Shown here: one piece after another, positions 44,084 to 55,392 of the stretch
How the letters are laid out: each line of letters opens with the position of its first letter
Numbering within the stretch: position 1 is the stretch's first letter
Assembly: GCA_019022495.1 (NCBI GenBank)
Contig: JAFEKR010000002.1
Span: 1,116,001 to 1,180,000 of the forward strand
DNA length: 64,000 nt
Source of the DNA: Epichloe hybrida
Lineage: Eukaryota; Ascomycota; Sordariomycetes; Hypocreales; Clavicipitaceae
Direction: 5' to 3'
The notes under the pieces: generated by a model
The model's input: the letters and a program-made list of their open reading frames with translations, nothing else
What the model was told of the DNA's origin: nothing
Databases searched by the model: none
Position numbers and translations under genes: made by a program

Positions 44084-44712
44084 ATCTGGATCTGGCTCTG
44101 AATCTTGTGCTCGGCCATCCTCTCGGGCGGGACGAAAAAGTCGGACACGGCCGCCGCGAGGTACAGGAGGCCGCTCCTGCCCAGCGGGCCCATGAGCCTC
44201 GAGACGGCCCTCAGCTCGTGCAGGTAGTCCCCGATGGTGACGAACGGTATCATCAGCAGCCTGTTGGAGTCCCTGGCCCTCCGGTACCTGCCCAGCACGT
44301 CCCGCACCCTCGCCAAGTCCTCGCCCTCGCCCTCGCGCCACCCAATCTCGCCGCCGGGGCCCTCCCCCAGGAAGTCGAGGAAGCAGTGCCTCGAGTGCGA
44401 AAAGTGCCGCGAGTACGGCAGCAGGCTGAACTGGCGGTGCAGGAAAATGACGGCGTAGCCCGCCTCGAGGAAGTACTCGGCCGAGGTGGCGCCCCTCGTC
44501 CCGGCCGAGAAGTTGTCGATGAACCGCACCGTCTGCCTCTCCAGCGGGACCGTCGTGCCGCCAGAGGTGATGAGCACGACGCGCCGCCCGGCGAGGGCGT
44601 GGGACGAGACGAACTCGGACGCGAGCTGCGTGTGTTCCTGGAGCGCCCGGGGCGGCGGGTTCGACGCGAAGTAGGCGTCTTCAACGTCCGAGGGCGACGT
44701 CGACGATGCCAT
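43516..44712 (-). CDS. cab2: Phosphopantothenate-cysteine ligase (PPCS, CAB2)
   Basis: An intronless minus-strand gene encodes 398 residues. PPCS joins 4'-phosphopantothenate with cysteine in coenzyme A synthesis. The nucleotide-binding N-terminus reads VVLITSGGTTVPLERQTVRF, followed by IDNFSAGTRGATSAEYFL. Later signatures are YLAAAVSDFFVPPERMAEHKI, LDPVPKFLKNLVDGWAPQG and SYKLETDPAILIRKAR. Between the active-site region and VIDLDPVPK lies an insertion (about residues 205-237) of alternating Gln-Ser, made by a hexanucleotide repeat. Homologues usually have only a short IQS segment there. The rest is intact, so the enzyme is probably functional. The gene is very GC-rich, and a long open frame on the opposite strand is an artefact of that. 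Confidence 0.93.
44001..44101 (-). repeat. Hexanucleotide repeat encoding Gln-Ser
   Basis: About 16 imperfect cagagc-type units (tctggc/tctgac on the plus strand) lie inside the PPCS gene. All units are six bases, so length changes keep the reading frame. Confidence 0.85.
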
Positions 44713-45196
44713 ATTGCGGACGAGGACGACTGAGGAAGCCTCTTGTTCTAGTTAGGTGGTTGTGACTTGTAAGTAAAGCAGGTGGGGAATCAAGTGAGAA
44801 AGGAAAATGAGAAATGAGAAATGAGAAATGAGGGGAGAGGGCGTGGTTTCCGCTTTCGTGCCTTCTTGATGACAGTCTAAAGAGTGGGTTTTTTTTACCT
44901 TCTTCTTTTATTTTTATTTTTAATTTTTACAAAAACAGATAATTGGTAGAGGTCAACGCTAATGAATGCTGCGCGTAATCCGTACATGCCCGGCTTGTTA
45001 TCCGAGCAGACTGCATCAGACAGAAGAAGTCGGTGCTCTGTACTCGGCAACTCGGTGGCAAACGCTCGCGTCTTTTGAAATGTGTCTTGATGCTTTTTTC
45101 GTCATCCAACTACCAAGTAAATTCAATTGCGATATATGACTGCTTCCATCGCCCCCCCCCTTTCTCATGCCCTCATGCAAGCACGTCTACATCGTC
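44713..45196. other. Upstream region of CAB2
   Basis: It contains a gagaaatgagaaat repeat near 44800-44830, T-rich sequence at 44889-44935 and no gene. Confidence 0.35.
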
Positions 45197-47020
45197 TCAT
45201 AGTTTGTCATTCGCCGGAGCCAGCCTCCACGCTCGCAGAGGTAGACTCTGCAGATGAAGCACCCTGGGCTTGATATACCACAAGAACGAGGCCACTCCAA
45301 ACGCCACACAGAGCATGTTTACCGCGTAGTATCCATCCCGACTCATGTGGCACGTGCCTCCGCCATTCTCGCATCTCTCCTTCTCCGCTTGCACTGCGCA
45401 TGAAAAGGCTTCGGTAACGAGATCTCCTTTCACCTTGGTAGTATCGGCGTGGAGTGATGGGTGACAAGTAGCCACAGTGAGCGAGTCGACAAGCTTCAGC
45501 ACAAAGTATCGGGGGAATGTGCCACCTAGATTGGAGACACTGTGAAAGAAAAGGGGTAACAAAAAAAAAAAAGACCCCCCTAATGTTAGCGAATGAAAGT
45601 TTCAGGTACTGAAGGAATGAATAAATCACGGTACATACGTTGCGAGAAGAGTCATGTAGGTGCCGCCAATAACGGGATCCGATACCTTGGCGTGGAATGC
45701 CGAAACCGCGACAAACATGACCGTATTGGTAAAGGTTGACACGAGATGCTCAGTAATGACCACAAGCATGTACCAGGAAGTGACACCGCTGCTTGGGAAA
45801 ATGGCCACTGTAAATTGCGCAAACAAGGCCGCGGCTAGTCGACCGACAAATCCCCAGCACCAGAGGCGCATGGGTGTGTACTTTTGCGACCACATGCCGG
45901 CATAGTAGCCGAGAGCAATCTCGAACGGGAAGTCGATCAGCACCGTCAGCGCCATATTGTCTTTGCCGAACCCTTTGTCCAGCAGCTTCAGGTTCGTCAC
46001 TCCGTCGTTGGCCTGGAAGCCGATCTTGGCAATGAGGTGTACGATGATGATAGTCTGCACGTTCTTCAACTTGAGGATTCCCCACATGATGCGGTAGACG
46101 TCCCACACGCCATCTTCGTTTTGCGACTTTTCCTCACGCTTCAGGAAACCGAGCCCGACAGTCACAATGATGTAGGCCCATCCCCAGAAACTCAGATACC
46201 CGCCCAAAGAAACAAGTCCTTGCTCCGATGGGACCGACCGAAACCATTTATTGGCAAAGTCGCTGGCGTTCAGGGCCAGAAAGACGGTATAGGACATGAA
46301 GTGGCCAGCGGTGAGTCCGACAGTCTGGGCAGTCGATGCATAAGACACGTTCGACGGCGTGAGGAGAGTGAGAGCCCAGCCGTCCACGGCAATGTCCTGG
46401 GTCGCACACATCAATACCAGGAAGAACCACCAGAGCATGAAATTCCAAACAGTAGGCCCGCCAGGTTTGCCCGTCGACTCCATCATCTTCTCCACGTGGG
46501 AACCAAGCCAGAGCATGCTGAAGCCGGAGAGGAATTGAATGGGCACGATCCACGTCTTTCGTCGTCCAATCTCGGAACTCCAAACTGCGTCCACAAAGGG
46601 ACTCCATAAGAGCTTCAACGAGTACGGATACGACGCCAGGCTGAAGGTTCCAATCTCTCCGTACGACATGTGGTTCTTCAGGAGGAAGGGAACGGACCCC
46701 ATCGCCAAGCCCATGGGAACGCCCTGCAGGAAGTACAAAAGCACCAGTAGGAGAAAGTTCCTCTGATCTTGCCTGGGCAGCTGGAAGAATCCATGATGTT
46801 CGTTCGCCGTCTGCGTCTTGGGAACAGGGTCGTCAAGCGAGAAGCTCTCGCGGGACATGAGGTTGGCCGCGGCAGCTTCCGATGTGTCCAGGTTGTTGGC
46901 GGTTTTCCGCCTCATTTCAACGCCATTGCTCATTTTGCCGTCAGCATTACCTTGTTGCAAACGACGAGGAGCCGGCCGTTGCGATGGAGGCGACTTGGGT
47001 CGTCTCGCCCTGGCACCCAT
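45197..47020 (-). CDS. Acetyl-CoA transporter, SLC33A1/AT-1 family
   Basis: Exons 47020-45639 and 45539-45197 on the minus strand give 574 residues. AT-1 proteins carry acetyl-CoA into the ER lumen for protein and ganglioside acetylation. Family signatures are NFLLLVLLYFLQGVPMGLAMG, SYPYSLKLLWSPFVDAVW and GRRKTWIVPIQ, then CATQDIAVDGWALTLL and GGTYMTLLATVSNLGGTFP. The last of these spans the splice junction. About eleven or twelve membrane helices are visible. The N-terminal ~75 residues are basic and hydrophilic. The C-terminal exon has a loop with cysteines (ERCENGGGTC) and a final membrane helix. The intron site and frame are unambiguous. Confidence 0.93.
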
Positions 47021-47802
47021 AGGCAGATTCTATGTGTTTTTTTTACAAGAACAATGACCGAGAGGGATATTACGTTCGGCGGAAACCTTGGTCAAGGGAT
47101 TTTTTTCGGTTGGATCAATGAAGCCGGTCAACCAGGTTGCTCGGCGCGGAGTCGTGTTTTCTTGAAAGCGTACTAATTTGGGTCAATATCGCCGTGGGTG
47201 CGCAAAGATGCCGAGGTTGGGAAAGCGTGGCGGGCGGGAAGGAGGTACACACACGCGACGTGGAAGGAGACGATGGATTTGAGGAATGCCGCACAAGAGG
47301 ATGATAGTTTGAGTAATAAAAGGTTCGGATTGTTGGCCGAGATGCACAATGCTAAAGAGCGTGGGGGAGGGAGGGAAGTTGTTCGCGTCCAAAGCAACCG
47401 TGGCCTCAAGGTTGCTTGCAAAAGGGAGGAGTCAGCGATGGCGGCGAAAAAAAAAAGATGAATAAGCTAAAAAAAAAAAAAAAAGGCGACGGCTGGGTCG
47501 AGAGAAGGTGGCAAATGCACTCAAAGAAAGAGGCACACCATGAAATTGAATTTTCAACAAGGCGGAAGAAGATTTGGTTGAAGAGCCCAATGGTGGCAAA
47601 GAGGACAACCAGACACTTTTGACGATGTTCCAAGTTCCGTGACCATGACCCCCTGCACGTTGTTAATGTGGGCCCTCCCCATGTTTCCCGCAGCCCATCT
47701 TATCGCGACCTTGCAACTGTTGACAACGGAACGGATTCGACGCGTTGAAACCACAAACAACTCTCTCATAACTAATCACCACTTTGCTCTCAATAGTCAA
47801 TA
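47021..47802. other. Divergent promoter region between AT-1 and CENP-O genes
   Basis: It holds an A16 run (47469-47484) and purine-rich sequence. The short open frames here lack motifs. Confidence 0.4.
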
Positions 47803-48830
47803 ATGGCAGATCAAGATGCTGCATCCGAGTCGTCGTCACATCTCGACAAGGAGATCGCTTCCTTACGAAAACAAGGTGAGTAGTGAGTGGCCTTCCTCGC
47901 TCACCGTCATATTTTACGCGCTCACTTCACTCACTCACTCAAAATTTATTTTTTTAAAAAAAATTGCCAGCGACATCTCTACGCAAGCAGCTCCAGATCC
48001 AGTGCTCCACGATCCTGTCATCGGCATCCACGTCTCGCCTCATACAGTCGGCTTCATCATCATCTTCGCCCACCACTGGCCGCCGCGACCAAGCCTCCCA
48101 TCCCACCTCCAAGCTCGGCGCGCGCTCGACACAGCAACAGGCCTACATGCAGCAATGCATCTACCGCATCTCCGCACCAGTCACCTCCTTCAAGGTCCGC
48201 GACCCGGATCCCAACGCCGTGGACGGAGGGCACGTCCTCGGCCTCCGGTTCGAGGTCATGTCGCGCGGGCAGTTTCTCCGTCCCTACTACGTCATGCTGA
48301 ACCGCCCCTATGCTGGCTCGAAACACCTTCGCGTCCACCGCCACACAGTACCTCCCGCCGTGCCGTTGGCCGGCCTCGCGGCCAGGCATCTGCCTTCGCC
48401 GCCGTCCTCGCGAGGTCGCGGACAACAAGAAGACGACGCCGGAGCTGGTCAGAACCTGGACCGGTTCGTGAGGACACTTCGGCGCGAAATCGTACGCTAT
48501 CACAACAGACTCGGTGTTTCGGCGGATCTCAGGAGGCGGTTGGGACTGCACGGTCATCAGAGTGGGCAGAGGGCGCTGCCGAATGCCCTGGTCGAGGTTG
48601 GGATCGCGGATATTGAAGCGAAGCAGATTAATCTTGCGTGGGCCGACGACAGGACGGGAAGACTGGTCATGAATGATGATGGAAAGGTAGTCAAGTTTGT
48701 CGTTTTTGGAAGGGACGGCCGCGATTGGGAGGCATCGGGCGATATCTTCACCAAGGACGACAGTATCGAGGATGTGGCTAGGAAACTGGAGGAGTACATG
48801 GAGGCGAGTGTGCGAGAAGACCATGATTGA
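47803..48830 (+). CDS. mcm21: CENP-O/Mcm21 kinetochore protein
   Basis: Two exons, 47803-47875 and 47971-48830, give 310 residues. CENP-O (Mcm21 in yeast) is part of the COMA/CCAN complex on centromeric chromatin. An N-terminal coiled coil (HLDKEIASLRKQATSLRKQL) continues across the splice site. The RWD-like CENP-O domain shows CIYRISAPVTSFKVRDPD, VDGGHVLGLRFEVMSRGQF, YYVMLNRPYAGSKHLRVHRH and TVPPAVPLAGLAARHLP. A second RWD-like part follows (LRREIVRYHNRLGVSADLRR). Homologues have the same order and length. The intron is T- and A-rich, with a ttgccag acceptor. Confidence 0.85.
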
Positions 48831-49476
48831 TTGGATACCTTGAATTACATTGACATACATACATGGCACGCGCGGAGTTTTTTTTTTTTTTTTTTTTTTT
48901 TGGGCCGGCTGGCCCTCCCTTCACATGGCAATAAGAAATTCGGCGGCGGCAGCCTGTAATCATAGCGAAGGTATTTTGGCTTAGAATTATTGGGGTTCTA
49001 AGTAATAATAGCCTTGAGTGTTAGGTTTGTTCCAAAAAATTCATGTTCATCTTTTGCGAGGAGCAAATGGACAAGACGAGGACAGTGTCACGATGAGAGA
49101 CTTCTAGTTTCGAGTTGCGGGATACACTCATGAATGTCAGTCGGGACAAGACGAATTTATCAGCACACAAGTAAATATTACATTTGCAAAGAAGACTTAA
49201 TACAAGAACCAGGCATCGTCATGCTAACACCCAACCCCTCCCACACCAGCCATGAGCATCCATCCATTGATGGCGTTCCCCAACTGTGAAGCACAACCAT
49301 AAAAACTGCCCGAATATGTTTACTAATAAAAATTAAGTTACAGTGGGAAAAATGTGTATCTCGCCAAGCCGATCCCATAAAGTCGTCATGATGATTTGTA
49401 CTCGAATGTACTTCAGCATCTGAAAAAGTGAAAAATTCCGATGCCAAGGGGCCCATTCATCTGGAAAATCTGACGC
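48831..49476. other. Convergent 3' region with T24 run
   Basis: A run of 24 T lies at 48878-48901, just downstream of CENP-O. The rest is AT-rich, unremarkable sequence. The 3' end of the wall-protein transcript probably falls at 49180-49470. Confidence 0.4.
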
Positions 49477-50502
49477 TTAGATGAAGAGAGCAGCAGCGAG
49501 ACCCATGGCGACGACAGCACCGACCCTCTGGCTGGTCTGAGAAGCACCAGCGATGGCGGGAGGCTGGGTCCAGTTGCCGCTGGGGGGGAAGCCAGTGCCA
49601 ACGGGGGGGGGCACAACGACAACGGGAACGCTGCACTCGGGGCAAGGAGTGGTAGCGGGAGGAGCGACCACGACAGGGGTGTTGGCAGGAGGAGCGACCT
49701 CGACAGGGGTGGTGGCAGCAGGAGGAGGGGGAGCCTGGGTAGCGGGCAGAGTTCCAGGCAGAGTGCCGGGGACGTTGCCGGGGACGTTGCCGGGGACGGT
49801 GCCGGGAACGTTGCCGGGGACGGTGCCGGGAAGGACGGTGCCAGGGACGTTGGCGGGGACGGTGCCGGGAACAGTGCCGGGAATGGCGGTGCCGGGGGCA
49901 GTAGCTGGCTGGGTCCAGGTGCTGGGAGGAGGAGGAGCCTGAGTGTTGGCAGGCTGAGTCCAGGTCGCAGCGGGCTGAGTAGCGGGCAGAGTAGCGGGCA
50001 GAGTAGCGGGCAGGGTGTTGGTGGCCGGGACAGTGGCCAGGGTGGTGCTGGTAACGGGCACCGGGCAGACGAAAGTCGTGGCAGGGACGATCACAGTGGT
50101 GGCGGCACCGTTGTTGGGACAGTTGGTGACGGTGGGAGCACAGCTGATGATGGTAGAGACCTGGGTCTGCGTGACGGTGGAAGTTCCCCAGGTGTGAGGA
50201 GCGGGAGCCTGGCAGTCACAAGGGTGGACGTAGTGCCACTCGTGGTTGTCATTGTCGTCGCAGCCGTCCATGGGGACGTGGTGAGGAGGGTGCCAGACGT
50301 TGGTCTGGTCCTCAGTAGGAGGACCAGAGGGGCAGCCCTCGGATTCGATGGAGATGCCAGCAGGAAGCTTGACATCAAGGCCCAGGCAGAGCTTGAGATC
50401 GACGAGACCAGGGACTTTGAGGCCGAGATCGAGAGGAGCGCGAGCCTCGTGGGCGGAGGCGACGGCGGCAGCGGCCGCGACAGCGAGGACAGCAGACTTC
50501 AT
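49477..50502 (-). CDS. Secreted, proline/threonine-rich GPI-anchored cell-wall protein
   Basis: A single minus-strand exon encodes 341 residues. A signal peptide ([20 protein letters not shown]) is followed by a domain with paired cysteines ([31 protein letters not shown]). A Thr/Val segment follows ([17 protein letters not shown], then [14 protein letters not shown]). Residues about 165-260 are tandem LPAT and PGTVPGNV repeats, typical of O-mannosylated stalks. The end is [23 protein letters not shown], a small-residue omega site and hydrophobic tail as in GPI anchoring. It is probably a structural or adhesive wall protein. A TATA-like element lies ~190 bp upstream. The domain with the cysteines is not one I can name. 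Confidence 0.85.
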   Translation of the reverse strand: MKSAVLAVAAAAAVASAHEARAPLDLGLKVPGLVDLKLCLGLDVKLPAGISIESEGCPSGPPTEDQTNVWHPPHHVPMDGCDDNDNHEWHYVHPCDCQAPAPHTWGTSTVTQTQVSTIISCAPTVTNCPNNGAATTVIVPATTFVCPVPVTSTTLATVPATNTLPATLPATLPATQPAATWTQPANTQAPPPPSTWTQPATAPGTAIPGTVPGTVPANVPGTVLPGTVPGNVPGTVPGNVPGNVPGTLPGTLPATQAPPPPAATTPVEVAPPANTPVVVAPPATTPCPECSVPVVVVPPPVGTGFPPSGNWTQPPAIAGASQTSQRVGAVVAMGLAAALFI

Positions 50503-50686
50503 CTTGTTGGATGCTGGTTACACGAAGTGTAGAAATTTGAAAAAAGAGTGGACGGGTAGTGCGAAAGGCCCGGAAGGAAAGAAGTTGAAAAAGAGTGTGT
50601 GAATGGAAAATAACCAAAGTACTGTTTTGTGCTGATGAGGATGGGAAAGAAGAAGAAGATGCGAATTCTCAGGGAACGTCCAGGGT

Positions 50687-50696
50687 CTTAAATATA
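50687..50696 (-). promoter_or_regulatory. TATA-like element upstream of the wall-protein gene
   Basis: On the minus strand the sequence reads TATATTTAAG, about 185 bases before the ATG at 50502. Spacing and sequence suit a strong TATA promoter of a highly expressed wall-protein gene, but this is inferred. Confidence 0.35.
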
Positions 50697-52370
50697 CGGA
50701 CGATGGCTTTGCTTGTTCCTAGAAACGATATCCTCATCCCCCTCATCCCATCGGCTCCCCCCCCAACCTTCTCTGCTGAGCCTCGGTGCGTGGGCGATAA
50801 TGCCCTTGCTTGCTCTGGGCGGTTGCGTGCAATAGCGTCGGCCCCTGTCTCGCAAGACCATTGCAGCCTAGATCGTAATCCTAGCTAAGATTATGATGAC
50901 TCTGGTCTGTCAGGGAAAGCCAAAAGAAAAGTAGCCCTGGCCTACTAGGTTCGTTCAGCAACCGTGCCTGATCCAGCCACGTGAAGGGCCGCGTGGAGTT
51001 GGCAGCATAGCGGGCCGTGCGCCAAGTTCTCGTAGCAAATGAATGCAACCAACTTCCAATGGTGCCAGAAAGATGAAAAATCGGTCTTTGCTGGGGTACC
51101 TCTGAGCTACTACATAGTGCAAGTGCCGGCTGACATGGGACGACCCTTTCAACGTATGTACATACAAGAAACACAACCAGTCATGTGACTGGCCATGCGG
51201 CCCGGGGAATACAGCATAATTTGCGTCGCGTGGGGCTGTAAGAGCCAAGCTTCGTGATTGACGACCCGGGTCCTCTTCGCCGCATTCTGGTTTTGCCGAG
51301 TCGTCGACCAATGTGTTGATAGCGGTTGATGATACCAGCGGCGGCATTACTGCATTGTACTGGACATCTTCGATTCAACCTCCATCAGGTCGCATCCACT
51401 ATTTTCGAGTCTCGCCCTTGCCATATCGTGTGTTTCGTCTTGTCGAGCGTTGTGGCTCAGTTTGTCGAGTTGCAAGGGAGAAATCCGCGTCTAAGTTGAC
51501 CGCCGGGAACACCTCCTTCCCCTTTGGGCAGAGTTCAGTGTGCGTGGGGACAAAAGGAGAAGCCAATTTCCGACAGAGACTAATGGAAACCTACATACGG
51601 CCGCGGACAACTCGTTCTGCAGGGCAACGACATGCTTTTAATAGTAACCCCCCTGCGTCGTTCGCCTCTTCCTGAACTGGCAGTGACAGGCAGGACTCCA
51701 CAGAGCCCAATAGTCGTTCGCCTATCGAGAAAAAGCAGCGGCTGCAGCAGCCAATAATAGCGCTAATGTCAGGAGTTATCCATCCATGCCTGCCCTGCCA
51801 CGGAGACCACAAACTGGAGCACTTGCGTGTTGCTGCAATCTCAAATGTTGGCGGTTGAAGACGCATGCCACCTATCATCTTGTGTTCGGTTTTTTGACGA
51901 TGCCTTGCAGGAACGCTCCGCCAGGGAGGTGGCAGACAAGACACGACGTTTATTGTTGCCCGGTCACCCTGACGAAACGATCAAGGGAGAGCAACAAGTA
52001 ATCAACGTAAATGCTATCGTACTCCGTACGGACACATCATATCTTCTCGGCTGGGCGTCGTTACCAAGGTCTGATAGGCTCGACTTCACGAAGCGGGAAA
52101 GCTTCGCACCGTGGAATAGAAAAAAAGAAGAAAGGCTGACTGGTGTTCGTCGTGATGAGCCGCCGGCCGCTACGGCTACATGAAACTTCGATCTCCCTCT
52201 TCAACCTGCATTTGCTTTTGGTGACGCTAGCACAATGTCAAGGGCCAGCTCCAGTCATGAGTGTTACACATTGACCAACATCTCGACACAAATCTTGTCG
52301 TCCTGAAGCGGGATTCGTTGCGCCGAGCAGTTTTCCATGAGACCTCTTATGCCACCAGCCATGAAAATGC
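50697..52370. other. Intergenic region, about 1.7 kb
   Basis: This is the upstream sequence of the wall-protein gene and the downstream sequence of YAE1. Open frames on both strands overlap without motifs. A large upstream region is common for regulated wall-protein genes. No gene is supported. Confidence 0.4.
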
Positions 52371-53054
52371 TCACCAGTCCAGTGTTTGTTTTGCTCCCGT
52401 TGGAGCGGCCGAGTTTAGCGGCTCGACGCTAGCCGTATCCAGACGAGGTCCGGTCTCGTTCTCCAGCAAAGAAAGTTGAATACGCCACACATCGAGCTGT
52501 TCATTGACGATGCGTCTCCATTTCCGAACCAAGGGATGCGCGGTCGCCACGTCGGAGAAAAGAATTTGCTCACCATCTGCAGCCGTCACTTCGTAGCTCC
52601 AGTTGCCATCCGATGCCCAGTACTCGGCACTGAAAATCTTGTCGGTGCTCAATTCCCCCTTTGCATCACTCAGGAGTTTCGTGGACGCCTCAGCGGCCTC
52701 TGCTGTGTGCCCTTTCAGCGCATCCGCGATGCCCTCGACCATGCCAAGTAGCTGTCCTGCCTGGGAGCCAATGGTTGCGCCTAGGCTGAATCCTTCGTCA
52801 AACCCCACTTGGACACTCGATGCCTTGGCCGCAGTTATCCCTTCACGATATCCTGCCGTGGTATGCTCAGTCTCCAATCGCCGCATATCCGATGGCTGTG
52901 GGCCATTCTGCACCTCTTGCTCTGTTGGTGAATCCGGTCCTGATCGAAAAACATCTTCGAACTGATTGAGGCTTCCTTGATGTTCCACTGCCACTGCTAT
53001 CCCTTCGCCGCCGTCTCCGCCGCCGGACGGGTTCCCTATCGGCTGGAAGTGCAT
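52371..53054 (-). CDS. yae1: YAE1 family protein, adaptor for Fe-S cluster delivery to Rli1/ABCE1
   Basis: A single minus-strand exon encodes 227 residues. Yae1 works with Lto1 to target the ribosome-recycling ATPase Rli1 to the cytosolic iron-sulfur machinery. The Yae1 domain lies at about residues 58-105: RRLETEHTTAGYREGITAAK then VGFDEGFSLGATIGSQAG, a row of glycines spaced four residues apart (the deca-GX3 motif). The C-terminal half (IFSAEYWASDGNWSYEV, then HPLVRKWRRIVNEQL) is fungal-type. The end TGAKQTLDW carries the C-terminal tryptophan expected of CIA-targeting adaptor peptides (Leu-Asp-Trp). That matches the known role and supports an intact C-terminus. Confidence 0.88.
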   Translation of the reverse strand: MHFQPIGNPSGGGDGGEGIAVAVEHQGSLNQFEDVFRSGPDSPTEQEVQNGPQPSDMRRLETEHTTAGYREGITAAKASSVQVGFDEGFSLGATIGSQAGQLLGMVEGIADALKGHTAEAAEASTKLLSDAKGELSTDKIFSAEYWASDGNWSYEVTAADGEQILFSDVATAHPLVRKWRRIVNEQLDVWRIQLSLLENETGPRLDTASVEPLNSAAPTGAKQTLDW

Positions 53055-53243
53055 GTTACACCTGAATGTCTCAGTTCGAGTGTCTGGAATCTAGACAGGG
53101 ATTTGAAGGCTGGCGTTTGTTTATAATTTATTTTTTTGCTAGTGAGAGAGTTTTGCCCACTATTAAGAAGGGAAGGGACGACTGGGACGGCTACTGGCAC
53201 TGTGTCATCACGTGCGACCGGGCGCCAACAAACCTGCAGGTGT

Positions 53244-53304
53244 GTACGTCCGTGTGTACATGCGGAGTACACACGGAGTACACACGGAGTACACACGGAC
53301 GTAC
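53244..53304. repeat. Perfect 16-bp inverted repeat enclosing an 11-bp direct repeat
   Basis: The arm gtacgtccgtgtgtac (53244-53259) is exactly inverted at 53289-53304. The spacer holds two and a half copies of cggagtacaca. It can fold into a long hairpin. It sits about 190 bp upstream of the YAE1 start. Confidence 0.8.
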
Positions 53305-53801
53305 AGTGCACAGGCTGTGATTCTGTGTTGAGAATCACCTTCGCCCTGCCTCGCACCTCCCTTCTCTCCCTGCAATGCCCACATAAATAATAATGTTCCT
53401 TCGATCGCCAACAAAGCAAGTGTGGGGCCGGCTGTTCGTTCGCTGTCCATGCTCTGCGGAGTAATACATATGATCGTCTCGCCAAAAAGGCAAAGGGACT
53501 CACTCGAATGAACTTTTGACTTGAATTGAAACCAAGCTGTTGGGGCTGTTGGGGCTGCTATTCTGAGGGATTCGATCACGATGATTCACAAACACATTGT
53601 CGTTGGCCCGATGCTTTCAACCCATACGCATTCAGTTACCTCACTGCCCAACACCAAGCCCCCTGAGTTGAGAATTGCTTTCGTTCCTCATGTTCGCCGA
53701 GGGTGGCCCGGTCATGTGTCTGTCCAGCCATGTGAAAGACCAGAAAACACATGGACGACGCCACTAGCGCTGATAATCAAATTAGAACTAGCCCCTTTTG
53801 T

Positions 53802-54890
53802 TTAAAATCCGGCGCAACACGTCGCATCCCCGACTTCAACGGTGCTTGCACTTCCGCCCATATTAGGCCGCCCGCATCCTTCGACTCAAGAACACGTTGA
53901 ACTGCCGTTTCGATAGCCGCCGCGCCCTTGACCAGCAGACACGAGTTATCTGAGAAGCATGGCGAGATTGAGTTGTATCTGGGCGACTGGGTTGACAGTG
54001 CCTTTACCAGCAATACCAGGGGCACTCCCACACGGGCAGGCTCGTAAATGCCATTGCGTTTCCCTTGCCCGGGAATGCCTGATATGCTCGCGCTCGGCCG
54101 CGAACCGAGACTGCCCACCAATCCTCCAGAAATATAGGAGAGTATGTCTCCAAATGTGCTGTCTGTATGGATGACACCGTTGAAGTCCCGCGGATTCTTG
54201 ACCATGAGCATAGCCATAGTATCTGCCAGTTGACGACGCAGCTCGATGTCCTGCAACTCCCTATTGAGTGTGTCCTTGGTCACTCTTCGCCAACGCATGC
54301 CACTCGCGAGGACACTGGCTTTATCGGCGCTTCAGACGACGGCTGGACCTCCTCCTCCTGCATCCATCGCTCCATCTGCTCAGGATACGTGCATGCGGCT
54401 TGTAGACCCAGAGATCCGAGGACCACAACGCGGTTCTCGACTTCGTCTCCAAAATAGGCCTCCCCGCAATTCTCCCTTGCCACGATGAATCTGGTCCCAT
54501 TAACGGCGTCCGTCTCAAGCGGCGATGCATCAAGCAACGACGGAGCAAAAATCACGTACGGTCGAAGATGAGCAAAAGCATCAAGCCTGTGACGAAGCCG
54601 GAGAATACCGCATTCAGGTTTCGGTGTTGCGTCGGCCCATTCTGGACCGCCCACGCTTCCGAATAACACGGCGCCATTCTGCGCAGCCTTTTCCAGCACC
54701 TCATTCGTATTAGGTGTGCCGTGTTTGTCGATGCTGGACACCCCGACAAGATCAAACGTCCTCTGGAATTTGGCATTGGGGCACGGTTCCTTGATGACAT
54801 CCAGTACTTTGAGTGTTTCTTTCGTTACCTCGGGTCCGACATGGTCGCCTGGGAGGACCAGAAGCCCTTATAGTTGTGCCGCTCACGCTC
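53802..54890 (-). pseudogene. Isopropylmalate/isocitrate-type dehydrogenase relic
   Basis: Family motifs appear in order on the minus strand but in shifting frames. LPGDHVGPEV comes first, without a start codon and just after an in-frame TAA. Then come SIDKHGTPN, VLFGSVGGPEW, GILRLRHRL and NGTRFIVARENCGEAYFG. DKASVLASGMRWRRV is preceded by a TGA where a Trp codon is expected. MAMLMVKNPRDFNGV, FGDILSY and RNGIYEPA follow. After one frame change comes GIAGKGTVNPVAQI, then a short stretch ending GGSASTVEVGDA in yet another frame. There are at least five lesions. The intact gene would have encoded an NAD-dependent beta-hydroxyacid oxidative decarboxylase, perhaps tartrate- or isopropylmalate-type. 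No set of introns repairs all breaks. Confidence 0.8.
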
Positions 54891-55392
54891 AGTTCTTGTT
54901 GGTAATCTGGCCGGTGGGTGGGTTTCCTTGTTGGACTCATCGAAGGGCTGTACCCAGAAGAGAGGAAAGTGTTCTGTGCACTTCGAACAGTACGTCGCGT
55001 CTGTGATCAGGCTCCGGACTCGGCTTCCCTTCATTCGGAGATACTTGTCTGAACATGAATCGACCCAAAACCCAGGGACCACATTGGGGTTCTTGGGGAC
55101 AGACGATATTATTACATTCATTCGAACACAATAGCGTTGACACAATCAGTTCAATCTTCGCAATAAGAGAAGAGTGGCCTATTGGTGCATGCATTGCATT
55201 TCACGCCAGCATCGCCTGTCATCTTGGCGGCAATAGGCGAGGGCGTTGTCCAAAATGCTGCTCCCCGCTCGATGCAACGACGGCGAATATCGTAGTGGCT
55301 GGCGTCTCTCGATTTGTACAAATCCTGGCTAAAGAACCACTCTAACCACATCACCTCATCTCGTGTTTCTCTTGATCGCGCAATAGTCAGTC

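Noticed and set aside
43534..44733. 399-codon plus-strand open frame
   Set aside because: It is the exact antisense of the phosphopantothenate-cysteine ligase gene. The composition (Ala/Leu/Arg/Val runs) follows from GC-rich codons of the real gene.
47183..47630. Short frames in the AT-1/CENP-O spacer
   Set aside because: They arise from A and G runs and carry no motif.
53240..53304. CRISPR-like repeat
   Set aside because: The repeats are 11 bp and directly abutting with no spacers, and the genome is eukaryotic.
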